Shown here: positions 46,106 through 56,888 of the stretch, in pieces
How positions within the stretch are numbered: position 1 is the first letter of the stretch
Layout of the letters: every line of letters starts with the position of its first letter
NCBI GenBank assembly: GCA_910589415.1
Contig: OU342636.1
Coordinates: 2,834,437-2,898,436, forward strand
Length of the DNA: 64,000 bases
Direction of reading: 5' to 3'
From: Malachius bipustulatus
Lineage: Eukaryota > Arthropoda > Insecta > Coleoptera > Melyridae
Notes under the pieces: generated by a model
The model's input: only the letters and a program-made list of their open reading frames with translations
What the model was told of the DNA's origin: nothing
The model's database searches: none
Translations under genes and position numbers: made by a program

Positions 46106-47815
46106 CATAGACCATAACAGCTCATAGACGCGCCCTAGTCTCGATACGGTGAAGCCAGAACCTCGCCGGCGCGATGACTCAGTTGTGGGCAAAAGCGTTC
46201 AAATAACATGAAGAGTTATATGACGGATTCTGCATTTCTTTTACATTTTGACTCATTACAGGAGCCGAGGCCATTATTTATGTGATTTAATAGTTTATTT
46301 AGGAAGATAAGATATTAAGGAATACAAACATGTAGGTAATTATACAGGAACATTTAATATAAATGATGTAGGTAATTAATTAATCTTTAAAACCTCTTTC
46401 AATAATAATTGTATAGGTACTTCTTAATGATAAACTATTTATATAAATTAATTCTATACATTACCAACACACATATCTCGATAACACTACCCTGCTGGAC
46501 ATTATTCTATAGCAAAATTGTTTTAAATTTCAAATAAAATAGGTATATACTTACAGATATATTCACTGATTACAAAATAAAATTTGTTTTGTAAGTTTAC
46601 TTCTTATCCTGTCAGAATTTGTATGCAAATTCAAACACTCCCCTTGTAAGACATTCGTACTTGCAACAATATTATGTTTGACAATGACAACAAAATAATA
46701 ATAAAAATGTTGTTTCCTTATCAAACTTTAACACCCTGTATCTAGAAAACTTGAATGACACGTGTCTACCTCTACAGCAAATTTTCCGTGTAGTTTCGAA
46801 TTTCCTACATGAACTTAAATTTGTATCGCGTGTTCATTGAGTAGGTATATTAATTAGATGTAGGTATAAAATGCTTAGACCATAATGAGCTGTTATGGTC
46901 TAAGATAAAATGTATTAGGTATTCTGATTCACAGAAGGTCCATAAGTAGCTATATATATTAGTATTATTATGATTTATAACATTTCAAACCGTCAATATT
47001 GTCAATATAAAATTATTAGTAGAGTTTTAAGTTATTATACATAATTATTTTACTATAGTGGAACCAGAGATAAAACGGAATATTTATCTAACAACCGTAT
47101 TTTATGACTTTAACAATATAGGGCAGTAGTCATAAAAGTAACCCCCAAGAGCGGAACTAATCTGCTACTCTTAGGTTGACAGCAAGTCTGTAAAATCATC
47201 AATAAAATCATCATAATAAACTAAAAATCGTTTGTTATATCTCTAGTATCACTATATCAATATTTCATCAGTAATGGAGAGATTCTAAAAAATAAGTAAG
47301 AGTTATGTGACTTATGTGATCATGAATTATTATAGGTAACTACCTATTAATAATAATTATTAATAGGCATATTTTTGAGGCATTCAACTTGTAAATTATT
47401 TTAAATTATTGAGGGTGACATATTGATAGGTTTCAAAGTGAGAAAAATTGTCATTGATCTAATACCTACAAATGCCCACCAATACCTAAAACTATTCTAA
47501 ATTAAGAATAAGTTTTAACTCTAAATAACTAATTAGAAAAAAATTAATTAAAGGTGAAATGATACATTCGATGTGCTATTATATCTTTCTGCACACTTAT
47601 AAGCACAACACAATTATTGAACCATAATTATTATTGTAAAATTAATCAAAAACGATCAAACAAAACTTTAAAACACTATGGAACACACGTAAAAGACTAG
47701 CTTTACACGAGGTTTCTACCCACAAGTGACGTCACAGTAGGCGAGTTATCTTGGCTTCACCAGTCTGCTAGTAGTGGAATGGTAGGGGCGCATCTATGAG
47801 CTGTAATGATCTAAG
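46106..47815. mobile_element. CATAGACC-ended element, 1.7 kb, perfect 8-bp duplication
   Basis: Left end CATAGACCATAACAGCTCAT; the right end, inverted, is CTTAGATCATTACAGCTCAT, and the match goes on through AGA-GCGCCC and GGTGAAGCCA. The target duplication GTTAAGTC lies at 46098-46105 and 47816-47823. An internal palindrome at 46874-46904 contains the terminal sequence again. It shares its end motif and duplication length with the elements at 20819 and 27326. No transposase ORF. Confidence 0.8.
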
Positions 47816-48181
47816 GTTAAGTCTACAGCTACGAGTACAAAAGCAAGTTCCTGAGTTCCTGTAAGAAAATTCCATTTACCTATTAATTTAATCCAAACTT
47901 TATCCTGTGTCAATCATATACGGTTTGCTTTCATTGATTTAGCTGTCAAGCGTCAATTTTCCAAAAACAATACCTACAAAGGTAATAATTGAAAACTAAA
48001 AATTGGTAGCTAAGCTACATAAATCCAACATCATGTCAAATGAAGAGTCTATAAAAAATTTAGATAAAAAAAGAGATGTGTACAAAGGTCAACTTACAAT
48101 ATTTTGTAATTTTGTAAGAAAACTATTAAATTTAATGGATGATGATATTACTCGATCAATACTAAATAATTTGCAAACAAG

Positions 48182-49899
48182 CCCACACAGCACCAAATAT
48201 CTCAGATATATCTCAAAAAGGTCTCATATTGATCACAATATCTCATCTATTTTGAGACATTCCTGAGACGTCTCTGAGATTTATAAAATTTTGCATAAAA
48301 TTCTTGTAACTTTTGCGACGTTTTTGAGATATTCTGATACTTCTATAGATGTTTGCGGAATATTATTTTATCTATAAAGTTTAATTAGGGATTAGGGCGT
48401 GGTTTAATGTCTCAGAGATATATCAGAGACTTCTGCATGCACAATGCGAAAGTAAAGAACTTCTTGAAGAGAAGAAGCAAGAGTCTTATTTATGCGCATG
48501 CATAGCTTCTCACATCCACTTTATTTCTCTTTCTATTCCAATACTCAACTCATTTCATTAACAAAGCGGAACCATACCGACTCCAAGCGTGTTTGGAACG
48601 TACATTGTGTTGTGTTGTGAGCACTTTTAATATTATTAAAACGACAATTATTATTTATATTATTAAAAATTCTTTGGTGGAAACAGGTAAGTGTGTTATT
48701 TTTACCGAGTAGGTATATTTTTTATTTTGTTTACAAATTTGTGTTCTAGATAACGTGGTAACCTAACCGACAATTTTGGCTGCACGTGGCCTCAATTTCT
48801 ACCTAAATTTAGCCTTTTTTGAGTATTTAGGGAAGAGTCAACTACTTTACAGACGGAAAAGATCAAGAAATAGCTTGATGTAGTGGTACCAGCGGCTTAT
48901 ACATATAATTAAGTATATTATATTATGAGAATTTTTTTTTATATAATTTTATAAAATCTTATATTTTTTAATTTCAATAAAATAATTTCATAAAAAATTG
49001 GTTGAAATTTTTATTACCTATTATTATTATTATTATTCCCAAGTGATGTGATTCTTTAAATACTTCTCCACTTTTTTACGATTTGCATCACAGATTATAT
49101 TATGTGAGCAAAAAATGAAACCTTTCATTTTACAGATTCACTCTTGGACATTAAATTCTTTTCCTAAGCCTTCCCAAACGGCATCCGTCTCCCTAACTAC
49201 AGGGTGTTAAGAAAATGACGGATAAACTCTTCAGTACATTGTAGAAGACACTCATTAGAGTACGGGAAAAATAATTTTGCTTAAAAAAATATTTAACAAT
49301 AAATTTAGCAACGTTTAACACGATAATTGCTGGTATTTTGTAAAAAAAAACCAACCAACAAAAAAAAACTAAAATCTTCAAAAGATATCTTTACAAAGAA
49401 AAAATATATACCTAAAACAAAGATAGTAAAATATTAACTTTGGCCTTTTTTATTTCCCCAAATTGAAGAGCAGATTTTTTAAATTATTTTTCCTGTACTC
49501 TACTGAGTGTCTCCTACAATGTTCTGAAGAGTTTATCCGCCATTTTCTTAACATCCTGTATACATCATCTAGATTTTGTAATCTCCTGGAGATATTTTGA
49601 GACATTTCTGAGATGTCTTAACAAAAAATCTCTGAGACGTTTGAAAGGCTAAAATTAATATGTCTCTGAGAGATACGACATCTCAAATAGTTAGGTTGCT
49701 GAGACATCTTGGAGATAATTTGAGACATATCTGAGATCTCTCAACAAAATGTCTCAAAGACGTTTAAAAGGCGGACATTAAGATATCTCTGAAACATCTC
49801 ATTTATGTCTCAAGTATATTTGTAGATATTTCTGAGATATACCATCTCTCAATCGAGATATATCTGATATGTCTATGGAACGTGATTTTGCTGTGTGGG
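48182..49899. mobile_element. CCCACACAGCA-ended element, 1.7 kb
   Basis: Inverted ends CCCACACAGCA, with AG on both sides (48180-48181, 49900-49901). The subterminal DNA on both sides is packed with GAGATATCTC- and TGAGACATCTC-like motifs (48205-48430, 49580-49880). A palindrome at 49200-49558 lies inside. No transposase. The superfamily is uncertain. Confidence 0.72.
49200..49558. mobile_element. Palindromic element, 359 bp
   Basis: Ends CAGGGTGTTAAGAAAATGAC and, inverted, CAGGATGTTAAGAAAATGGC, TA at both flanks. Arms of about 80 bp. Nested in the CCCACACAG element. Confidence 0.75.
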
Positions 49900-49999
49900 A
49901 GACTGAATGATATTAAACCAATTTGCGACTGTTTTAATGCTATTCAAACTGAAATTGAAATGCTTGATGATGAAAAGAATTATCTGAAAAATTTATCTG

Positions 50000-50216
50000 T
50001 GTAATATATTTTCACATTTAAAATATATTTTAATTTAAAATAAAACAGAATTAACATTTAACAGTTTTATTCAACCATTTTCTTCTATTCTACAATACTG
50101 TACATAGGTTAGAAGTATATCTGTGTATGATGACAACTATGACAAGTGACAAGCAATACACTCAATCAAGGTTGTCGAACCTTCACCATAGAATAAGAAA
50201 ACACCAGAATACCACA
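50000..50216 (-). repeat. 3' LTR of the Mag-like element, 217 bp
   Basis: Minus-strand TGTGGTATTC...ATTACA, so TG...CA. It is preceded on that strand by a GAGGGGG polypurine tract near 50221-50227. The first 100 plus-strand bases equal 54563-54662. Confidence 0.85.
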
Positions 50217-50278
50217 ATATCCCCCTCAAGTTTAACAACATAAAATAAAAACATTACATAATTTGAAACCCTGAACAA

Positions 50279-52339
50279 CTATAAATTTAATCGTTCAGGT
50301 GGTTTAATTACTCTACGAGGTCTATTTGCAACATTAGAATCGGAGGTTACATTTATACATTGTTCTTTAATTTCCTTTCGATTCACACAAGCATCATCAT
50401 CAATATCTACCGAAGATGTACCCTTATTTTGTAACATCATATTCCCTGCAGGAGACGTAGCTGCTGGCTGTATAGGGTCTTTACCCAAACTAACATCCGT
50501 TTCGGTATGAAGATCATCTTCACAATTATTCAGACTATCATTTGAACTATATCTAATTAATTTAGGAGTGTAATTATATTTAATTAATTTAGGAGAATTG
50601 TCAACTTTATTTTCGAACTCATTATTGTTCTCAGTATCATTAGTTCTATGCAAATTTTGACCCTTCATTTCATTTATCTGATCAACATGCCTAGTCCAAA
50701 TCAAATTTTCAGTTTCCGTCCTGACCTTATACAATCTTTCTCCCAATACTTCTATTATTTCACCTTTTTCCCACTCCACTTTAGGAATTTTTCTATAGTC
50801 TCTAACAAAAACTGTATCGCCAATTTTAAAACCTATTTCTCTTTTCCCCCGGTAATTTTCAATTTGTGTGTTTACATGTTCCAAATTTGTTTCTCTTAAT
50901 AAGTCTAATCTATTACGAACATGTCTTCCAAACATTAAATCTGAAGGACACTGTCCTGTTACAGAATGAGGAGTGTTTCGATAAGCAAATAAATATCGAC
51001 TAATAAGTATGTTTAGTGAAACCGACCTATTTTTAGGATCTTTTAAAGCTTTCTTTAACCCCGCCTTAAAAGATTTTACTGCATTCTCCGCCGCTCCATT
51101 TGAACTAGGATGATACGGAGGAGAATTCAAAAATTTTATACCATTCAATTTACAAAAATTTTGAAACTGTTCAGATTTAAAAGAAGCACCGTTATCTGAT
51201 ACGATGGTCTTACATAACCCATATCTAGCAATAGTTTCTCTCATCTTTTCAATTGTTGACCCGGAGTCTATTTTAGACATAAGAAAAACTTCAGGCCACT
51301 TGGAATAAGAATCCGTTATTATTAAAAAGTTTTTAGATTGAAATTCAAGGAAATCTATGTGAATTCTGTCCCAAGGATTTAATGCCTTGTTCCATTTATG
51401 CAAATATGCTTTTGGTGGATCGGGCCTTTCAGTCATACAGACCTCGCATGAATTTACAAAGTCAGTTATATCACTGTCTAAATTTGGCCACCAAAAGTAC
51501 GATCGAGCTAACGATTTCAATTTAGATATCCCGAAATGTGTACCATGTATTTCAGTTAGTAAGTTTTTTTGTAAACATTTTGGAATTATGACTCTATAAC
51601 CCCAATTAATTACTCCATTATTAATAAATAATTCTGACTTTCTCAGAAAATAAGGTTTTAAGTCTCCCTTAATGTCATTAGACCATTTACCCTGAATATA
51701 CATATAGACTTGACTTAATATTGGATCAGTACGTGTTTTAGCCTTGATCAGTTTATAATCTACAGCAATATTTTGATCTATAAAATTGAAAGTAACATTG
51801 AATATTTTGAAATACATTGAAAGTATTGAAAGTACTCTTTCTAGAGTATTTTTATGATCTACCTTAATAGGAAGTCTGGAAAAAACATCTGCAATATTGC
51901 ATTTGCCTGGAATATGCTGTAATTTGTAATCAAATTCAGCCAAATACAAAGCCCACCGTTGAAGCCTTCCAGCTGCCATCACAGGTATGCCTTTGTTTTC
52001 TCCTAACAACGCCAATAACGGTTTATGATCAGAGCACAAAAAAAACTTTCGCCCTGCTAAATACTGTGAAAACTTTTTTACCCCCCAATAGAGAGCTAAA
52101 GCTTCCTTATGTATGACCGCATAATTAGATTCAGCTTTACTATACGTTCTTGAAGAAAAAATCACTGGCCTTTCAACCCCATTCTCCAAAATGTGACTCA
52201 ATACAGCAGATATACCCTTTTCGGAAGCATCACATGTTAACTTTAGTGGTTTACTAGGATCATAATGCATGAGAGTTAAATCCGAAGCTATTATCTCTTT
52301 AGCCTTTCTAAAAGCCTTCATTCCATACAAACCTTGCAT
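50279..52339 (-). CDS. pol: Pol C-terminal half: RNase H and integrase
   Basis: About 686 codons. RNase H near the start (a TCDASEKG motif, then CSDHKPL). The HHCC zinc region is in the GTHFGISKLKSL...CEVCM stretch. Integrase core has DFLEF, SDNGASF and GAAENAVKSF, so the catalytic triad is visible. The C-terminus ends in an acidic and Asn-rich tail, unusual but not unknown. The frame overlaps the upstream ORF by 32 nt in a +1 relation. I read this as a small indel in what should be one pol frame, not as programmed frameshifting, because the break falls at the RT/RNase H junction. Confidence 0.85.
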   Translation of the reverse strand: MQGLYGMKAFRKAKEIIASDLTLMHYDPSKPLKLTCDASEKGISAVLSHILENGVERPVIFSSRTYSKAESNYAVIHKEALALYWGVKKFSQYLAGRKFFLCSDHKPLLALLGENKGIPVMAAGRLQRWALYLAEFDYKLQHIPGKCNIADVFSRLPIKVDHKNTLERVLSILSMYFKIFNVTFNFIDQNIAVDYKLIKAKTRTDPILSQVYMYIQGKWSNDIKGDLKPYFLRKSELFINNGVINWGYRVIIPKCLQKNLLTEIHGTHFGISKLKSLARSYFWWPNLDSDITDFVNSCEVCMTERPDPPKAYLHKWNKALNPWDRIHIDFLEFQSKNFLIITDSYSKWPEVFLMSKIDSGSTIEKMRETIARYGLCKTIVSDNGASFKSEQFQNFCKLNGIKFLNSPPYHPSSNGAAENAVKSFKAGLKKALKDPKNRSVSLNILISRYLFAYRNTPHSVTGQCPSDLMFGRHVRNRLDLLRETNLEHVNTQIENYRGKREIGFKIGDTVFVRDYRKIPKVEWEKGEIIEVLGERLYKVRTETENLIWTRHVDQINEMKGQNLHRTNDTENNNEFENKVDNSPKLIKYNYTPKLIRYSSNDSLNNCEDDLHTETDVSLGKDPIQPAATSPAGNMMLQNKGTSSVDIDDDACVNRKEIKEQCINVTSDSNVANRPRRVIKPPERLNL

Positions 52340-54416
52340 TCTTTTTTAATAAATCATACAGTGGTGATAATAAATCTGACAATTTTGGAACAAACTTAGA
52401 ATAATAAGAGATAAGACCTACCAGTGCTCTCACTTCTGTGACATTAGAAGGTGTTGGAGCATCTAAAATTGTCTTACATTTATTCGGATCTTTCTTTAGC
52501 CCAGACGCACTAATAATATGTCCTAAATACATAATTTCTTTTTGAAAAAATGAACATTTTTGTAAGTTTAACCTAAAGCCTGCTTCTGCTAAGGTTTTTA
52601 AAACTACCCTCAAAGTTTCAATATGACTATTTAAATCAGGACCTGTAACAACAATATCATCCATGTAACATACAACATTGGGTATTCCCTGCAATGTCTG
52701 ATCAACAATTTGTTGAAACAACTGGCACGCCGGTTTAGTACCATAAGGCAATCTATGAACTGCATAAATCCCCCTGTGTGTACTCCATGCCAATAATTTT
52801 CCAGTTTCCTTATCAAGAACTAGCTGATTATAAGCATTTGAAAAATCAAGCTTAGTAAAAAGTTTCCCTCCTTGTAACTTTGAAAATAGTTCCTCGATCC
52901 TCGGAAGAGGATAGTTGAAATCCTGCAAATAAGGATTCACAGTAACCTTATAGTCTGCACAAAGCCTCAACTGACCATTAGGTTTTACCACGGGAACCAA
53001 TGGTGTGCCAAACTCACTATTATTAATCTTTGAAATGACACCAAGCCCTTCCAGTCTCTCCAATTCTGCTTCAATTTTTGAGCGAAATGCAAAAGGAACT
53101 GGTCTCGGTTTCTTAAAAATAGGCTGAATATTATCTTTCACGGATAAATGAACCTTTTTGTGCTTGAATGTACCTAACTCTGCCTTAAATAACTCACTAA
53201 ATTCATTTACTAAATTTTTAACAACCTTACTACCATAATCGGTTTCTGATAAATTATGAATACTTATCTCAAAAGTTTTAATTAAATCTCGACCAACAAG
53301 TGGTCTAGCACCTTCTTTAACAATAACAAAAGTACAAGTTTTACTTACAGATTTGTAAACAGCCTTTACTTGCACCTCTCCCAAAGGTTTAATGACGTTA
53401 CCATTGTACGTTTTCAATGTTACCATTGTTGGTTTTAAACTAAGATGCTTGAAATACTTTAAATAAGTTTTCTCTGGCAAGATAGAGATACCTGAGCCTG
53501 TATCAACCTCAAAAATAACTGAATTTCCCTCCAATTTTAATGTTGCCATGAAAGGCTCGACAACATCTTTTACATTTACATGAAATATGTCAAATTCTTC
53601 TTTCAACACATTACTACTGGGAACTTCTTCAGTGCTGCCGTTGACATGTGGTTCCATTGCTTCTAGATAGTTGCTACTGCTTTGGCATACCGTTGCTAAA
53701 TGTCCGGTCTTGGAGCACCTTTTACATTTATACCGTTTGTATTTACAAGTAGCAAAATTATGATTAGTTTTGCCACAAGCATTACAGGACGCCTTCTTAC
53801 TGTTGTCTGAAACTGACTGAGTTGGCTTATTTCTGTGAACCGGGTACTTCCTTGCAACTACCTTGTTTACTGGTATTGCTGTTTCCCTTCTTCCTACCGC
53901 TGACTCTTTATTCAAAGCTAATTGAAGCAAGTCATCCAACGTTTTGTTGACTTCTTCCTCACAGAGACGTTCTTGGATAGCACCTGGCAGAAGTCCTGTG
54001 ACAAACTTGTCTTTAATGACCTCATTTAAAGCCGCTTTAAAACTACACCTGCTCGCTACTTTCTTCACACGAATGTACCAATCTTTAATTGTTTCGCCTC
54101 CATTCTGAGTTAACTGATAAAACTCAATTCTATTCCGAAAGTAGGATTCCTTCGGAGCAAACTGCTTCTTCATTATATTGCACAGTTGATCAAAAGTTTT
54201 AGAGTGTGGCTTATCTGGGTCGCATAAATCTCTCAGGGACTTATATGCTCTAGATCCAATCGCCGTTAGTAACACCGAAACTTTACGTTCATTCTCGACA
54301 TTGTTTGCAACAAGATATTGCTCTAAAATTTCTTGATAAACATTCCAATCATCGTTTATATCATATTCTGCCAAAGTTCCAACATTACCAAATACTTTTA
54401 CTGTAGTAGTAGACAT
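52308..54416 (-). CDS. gag-pol: Gag-protease-RT of the Mag-like element
   Basis: ATG at 54414-54416. The Gag part (first 190 or so residues) is followed by two zinc knuckles in the CNACGKTNHNFATC and CKRCSKTGHLATVC region. Next is aspartic protease with DTGSG (about residue 305), then reverse transcriptase with LRLCADYK, LDFSNAY and the catalytic YMDD, ending just after the thumb (FVWNE). Gag and pol share one frame, unlike the first gypsy element. The ORF stops at 52308, where the RNase H frame should continue. Confidence 0.87.
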   Translation of the reverse strand: MSTTTVKVFGNVGTLAEYDINDDWNVYQEILEQYLVANNVENERKVSVLLTAIGSRAYKSLRDLCDPDKPHSKTFDQLCNIMKKQFAPKESYFRNRIEFYQLTQNGGETIKDWYIRVKKVASRCSFKAALNEVIKDKFVTGLLPGAIQERLCEEEVNKTLDDLLQLALNKESAVGRRETAIPVNKVVARKYPVHRNKPTQSVSDNSKKASCNACGKTNHNFATCKYKRYKCKRCSKTGHLATVCQSSSNYLEAMEPHVNGSTEEVPSSNVLKEEFDIFHVNVKDVVEPFMATLKLEGNSVIFEVDTGSGISILPEKTYLKYFKHLSLKPTMVTLKTYNGNVIKPLGEVQVKAVYKSVSKTCTFVIVKEGARPLVGRDLIKTFEISIHNLSETDYGSKVVKNLVNEFSELFKAELGTFKHKKVHLSVKDNIQPIFKKPRPVPFAFRSKIEAELERLEGLGVISKINNSEFGTPLVPVVKPNGQLRLCADYKVTVNPYLQDFNYPLPRIEELFSKLQGGKLFTKLDFSNAYNQLVLDKETGKLLAWSTHRGIYAVHRLPYGTKPACQLFQQIVDQTLQGIPNVVCYMDDIVVTGPDLNSHIETLRVVLKTLAEAGFRLNLQKCSFFQKEIMYLGHIISASGLKKDPNKCKTILDAPTPSNVTEVRALVGLISYYSKFVPKLSDLLSPLYDLLKKNARFVWNEGF

Positions 54417-54543
54417 AATCGTTGATGAAAATATAAACGCGGTGGAACAACTTCCAGCAAGGTTTTTGATAAAATTTTAATTTTATAACATCGGCTTTCC
54501 AATTGTTGAAATTTCCAGTATTTTCCAATGGAACGTAGGATTA

Positions 54544-54560
54544 CCTTTTAGACTGCGCCA
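54544..54560 (-). other. Primer-binding site of the Mag-like element
   Basis: Minus strand TGGCGCAGTCTAAAAGG begins two bases after the 5' LTR end. It resembles the TGGCGCAGTC primer sites of several insect gypsy elements, which are usually ascribed to tRNA-Ser. Confidence 0.8.
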
Positions 54561-54562
54561 AA

Positions 54563-54662
54563 TGTAATATATTTTCACATTTAAAATATATTTTAATTTA
54601 AAATAAAACAGAATTAACATTTAACAGTTTTATTCAACCATTTTCTTCTATTCTACAATACT
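54563..54662 (-). repeat. 5' LTR (partial) of the Mag-like element
   Basis: Identical by eye to 50000-50099, then cut by the LTR of the next element. The other part of this LTR should lie beyond the right edge of the window. Confidence 0.85.
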
Positions 54663-54664
54663 AT

Positions 54665-54889
54665 TGTGTTTTATGACAATTTTATTTATTTTATCTTAAC
54701 AATGATTATTACAATTTATATTTTTCACTCATTTTCATTATCTGCCACATGCGTTCTTTTTATTCATCGTTAACCTTCAACTACTTCATCTTCTTGTTCC
54801 CTCTCGTCCGTCGTAATTCTTCTTCTTCGTCGTCAATCGTAATTCCTGTCAATGTCATCTTGTCAACCTGACAGTGGACAGTCACCACA
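54665..54889 (-). repeat. 3' LTR of the second minus-strand gypsy
   Basis: Minus-strand TGTGGTGACTG...AAAACACA, about 225 bp. It is preceded by TTAGAGGGGAG as polypurine tract, which overlaps the pol stop. The boundaries are set by TG...CA and the junction with the older LTR, and are uncertain by two bases at the left. Confidence 0.7.
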
Positions 54890-56037
54890 CTACTCCCCTC
54901 TAAATCCAGAGGCGTAGCAGAGGAATGGATGAAAAAGGTGAATCTTGGGGTGCTCAGAAAATGTGACTTTCTTACTTTTATGGTTCGTTGTCTGTTCAAT
55001 TTCTGTGTTTTCCAAGCAAAGTGCTGATGAATAGGTGTGGTCATGGACTACCGGATGTTCTGTTTCAATAAACGCTGGCTTCAATCTGTCCATGGATATC
55101 CATTTCTCTGTGTTACCAATTCTCAGCTGCATGTTCTTGTCATTTCGTTTCACAATTTCGTATGGTCCGTCATATGGTGGAGTTAGTGCTGGTGAAACTG
55201 CGTCATTCCGAAGGAAAGCATGTGTACACGTTTCAAGGTCTTTTGGTAAAAATATTTGTGTTGTTGCCTGTCGAGGAGACTCTGCCTTGATTCCCTGCAC
55301 GTGCTGTCTCAATTTTTGGGCAAATACTGATACTGGCGGTATCGCTGATGGTTCAACAAAAAAATCTCCAGGCAGCCGCAAGGGTGAACCATAAACAAGT
55401 TCTGCTACTGTACAATTCATATCTGGTTTAAAAGCTGTTCGTAAGCCCAACATGACAGTAGGCAAACTGTTGAACCAGTTGTTGTTGCTTGCCATTAGAG
55501 CTGATTTTAATGTTCTGTGAAATCGTTCGACAATCCCATTTGACTGTGGGTGATATGGTGTTGTTCTGTTGTGTCTGATTCCAAGGGTTTTTGTGAATTC
55601 TTTAAAACTGTGAGACATGAACTGTCTGCCTTGATCGGTTGTCAGTGTGGCTGGAATACCGAAGCGTGGGATGTATTCCCTGTATAACGTCTCAATAATT
55701 GTCTCTGTTGTAATGTTTGCTAGAGGAAAAGCTTCTGGCCACCTCGTGAACCTGTCAATACATGTTAATATATATCGAAATTCATTGACTGGAGGTAACG
55801 GTCCTACAATGTCAATGTGTATGTGGGCAAAACGTGTGGAAGGTACGTCAAATTTCACAAATGGCGTTTTTGTATGACGCTGAATTTTGGATTTTTGGCA
55901 GTCGATGCACGATCTGACCATTTTAGCAATGTCTTGTTTCATTTTTGGCCAAACAAAACGATCAGATATCAGCCTAACAGAAGACCCCACACCAGGATGT
56001 GCCAAATTGTGTAAAGATCTAAAAACTGCCTTCCTAT
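54890..56037 (-). CDS. pol: Integrase part of pol, second minus-strand gypsy (interrupted)
   Basis: The zinc region begins before the BEL junction and continues with CIDCQKSK. Catalytic core: HIDIVGPLP, TTDQGRQF and NGIVERFHR, giving a complete D, D, E set. Then follow a GLRTAFKPD segment and a C-terminal PYDGPYEI module. The stop codon at 54890-54892 directly abuts the 3' LTR. The ORF is open up to the BEL insertion at 56042. Possibly of the CsRn1/Kabuki group, from wording only. Confidence 0.87.
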
Positions 56038-56042
56038 AGTTA

Positions 56043-56605
56043 TGTTACGTCCTTGGTGAATAATCGATTCGTATTCTCTAAGACACCACCGTTTCCTACC
56101 CCTTCCTATCCCTTTACACATCGGGACGAAGGAAAAGGACACCTGACCGGACAGGACCACACATAGAGAGAAGAGTCGAGGTTTAACATCGAGAGAGGAG
56201 AGAGCTCGACAGAGTGCCGTTCGTACCAGACTCGTCGATGCTGGTGTTATGGGAACGGGATACCTAGTTCTTTAATGAAATAAGGAAGCGGTATAAAGTA
56301 GTGGAACAATCGTGGGTACCTACATAGTGGAGCAAGTGAACAATAATAATAGTTACAACATCTCGCAAATTAAAACAAGTGCCCCTTTAGTCGGACAAGA
56401 CACAAGGTCAGTAATTTCGATAATTATTAATTAATTGTGTTCCTGTCAATCATTGGCAATTATAGCCTGGTCCTTCCCTAAATTTCGATCCTGTCACCGT
56501 GGCGATTTGTCATTACCATCGCGGCATCGAGCCGCATTAATTTAGCCCCTTTCAGGATCGAATCGCGTCGTTAATATTTTTAGGCTCTTTGACGCGGAGT
56601 TAACA
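56043..56605 (+). repeat. 5' LTR of the BEL element
   Basis: TGTTACGTCC...GAGTTAACA. A donor-like CAAG|GTCAGT lies near 56405, within the LTR. Confidence 0.95.
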
Positions 56606-56611
56606 TTTTTT

Positions 56612-56630
56612 TGGTCCCTCCGTAGTCGGA
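56612..56630 (+). other. Primer-binding site of the BEL element
   Basis: TGGTCCCTCCGTAGTCGG begins after six T residues that follow the LTR end. It starts TGG as expected for a tRNA 3' end; I cannot name the tRNA. Confidence 0.7.
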
Positions 56631-56888
56631 TAGGAAAGCTCGTGGAAATATAGTTCATTAATTGGTTGCATCATTTGTTTGAAATTAGTTTCTCACTCAC
56701 TGTGTTAAGGTAGCCTGTTTGTAGGTCAAAGGATTCGAAATAGTCGATCCAAAGGACGCCAGACGGCATTTTCACCCATTCCACTAATTTTACTCCATTC
56801 TCACCTCACTCCACTTCTTCGTTCGTTGCAGGTGTTCGTTTTAAAAACCTCTGTAATAGTTGAAATATTTTCTCTCTGAATTCGCAGG

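Larger units (their letters stand above)
48033..50002 (+). pseudogene. BEL/Pao-type Gag N-terminal fragment split by a TIR element
   Basis: The frame from ATG 48033 reads about 49 codons (KKRDVYKGQLTIFCNF is typical of BEL/Pao Gag N-termini before DUF1759). It is broken by the element at 48182-49899 and resumes in the same frame at 49902 (LNDIKPICDCFNAIQTEIE). It then stops inside the gypsy LTR that begins at 50000. The rest of the gene is lost or displaced. Two successive insertions therefore hit one coding frame with little other damage. The family assignment comes from short motifs only. Confidence 0.6.
50000..54662 (-). mobile_element. Mag-like Ty3/gypsy retrotransposon
   Basis: Minus-strand element. 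Its 3' LTR is 50000-50216. Of the 5' LTR only 100 bp (54563-54662) remain in the window, because another LTR element interrupts it. A primer-binding site TGGCGCAGTC lies directly upstream of gag. Pol is complete in domains but broken by a frameshift near 52310-52340. It inserted into the BEL-type Gag fragment at 48033-50002. The Mag lineage is inferred from RT and IN wording. Confidence 0.87.
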
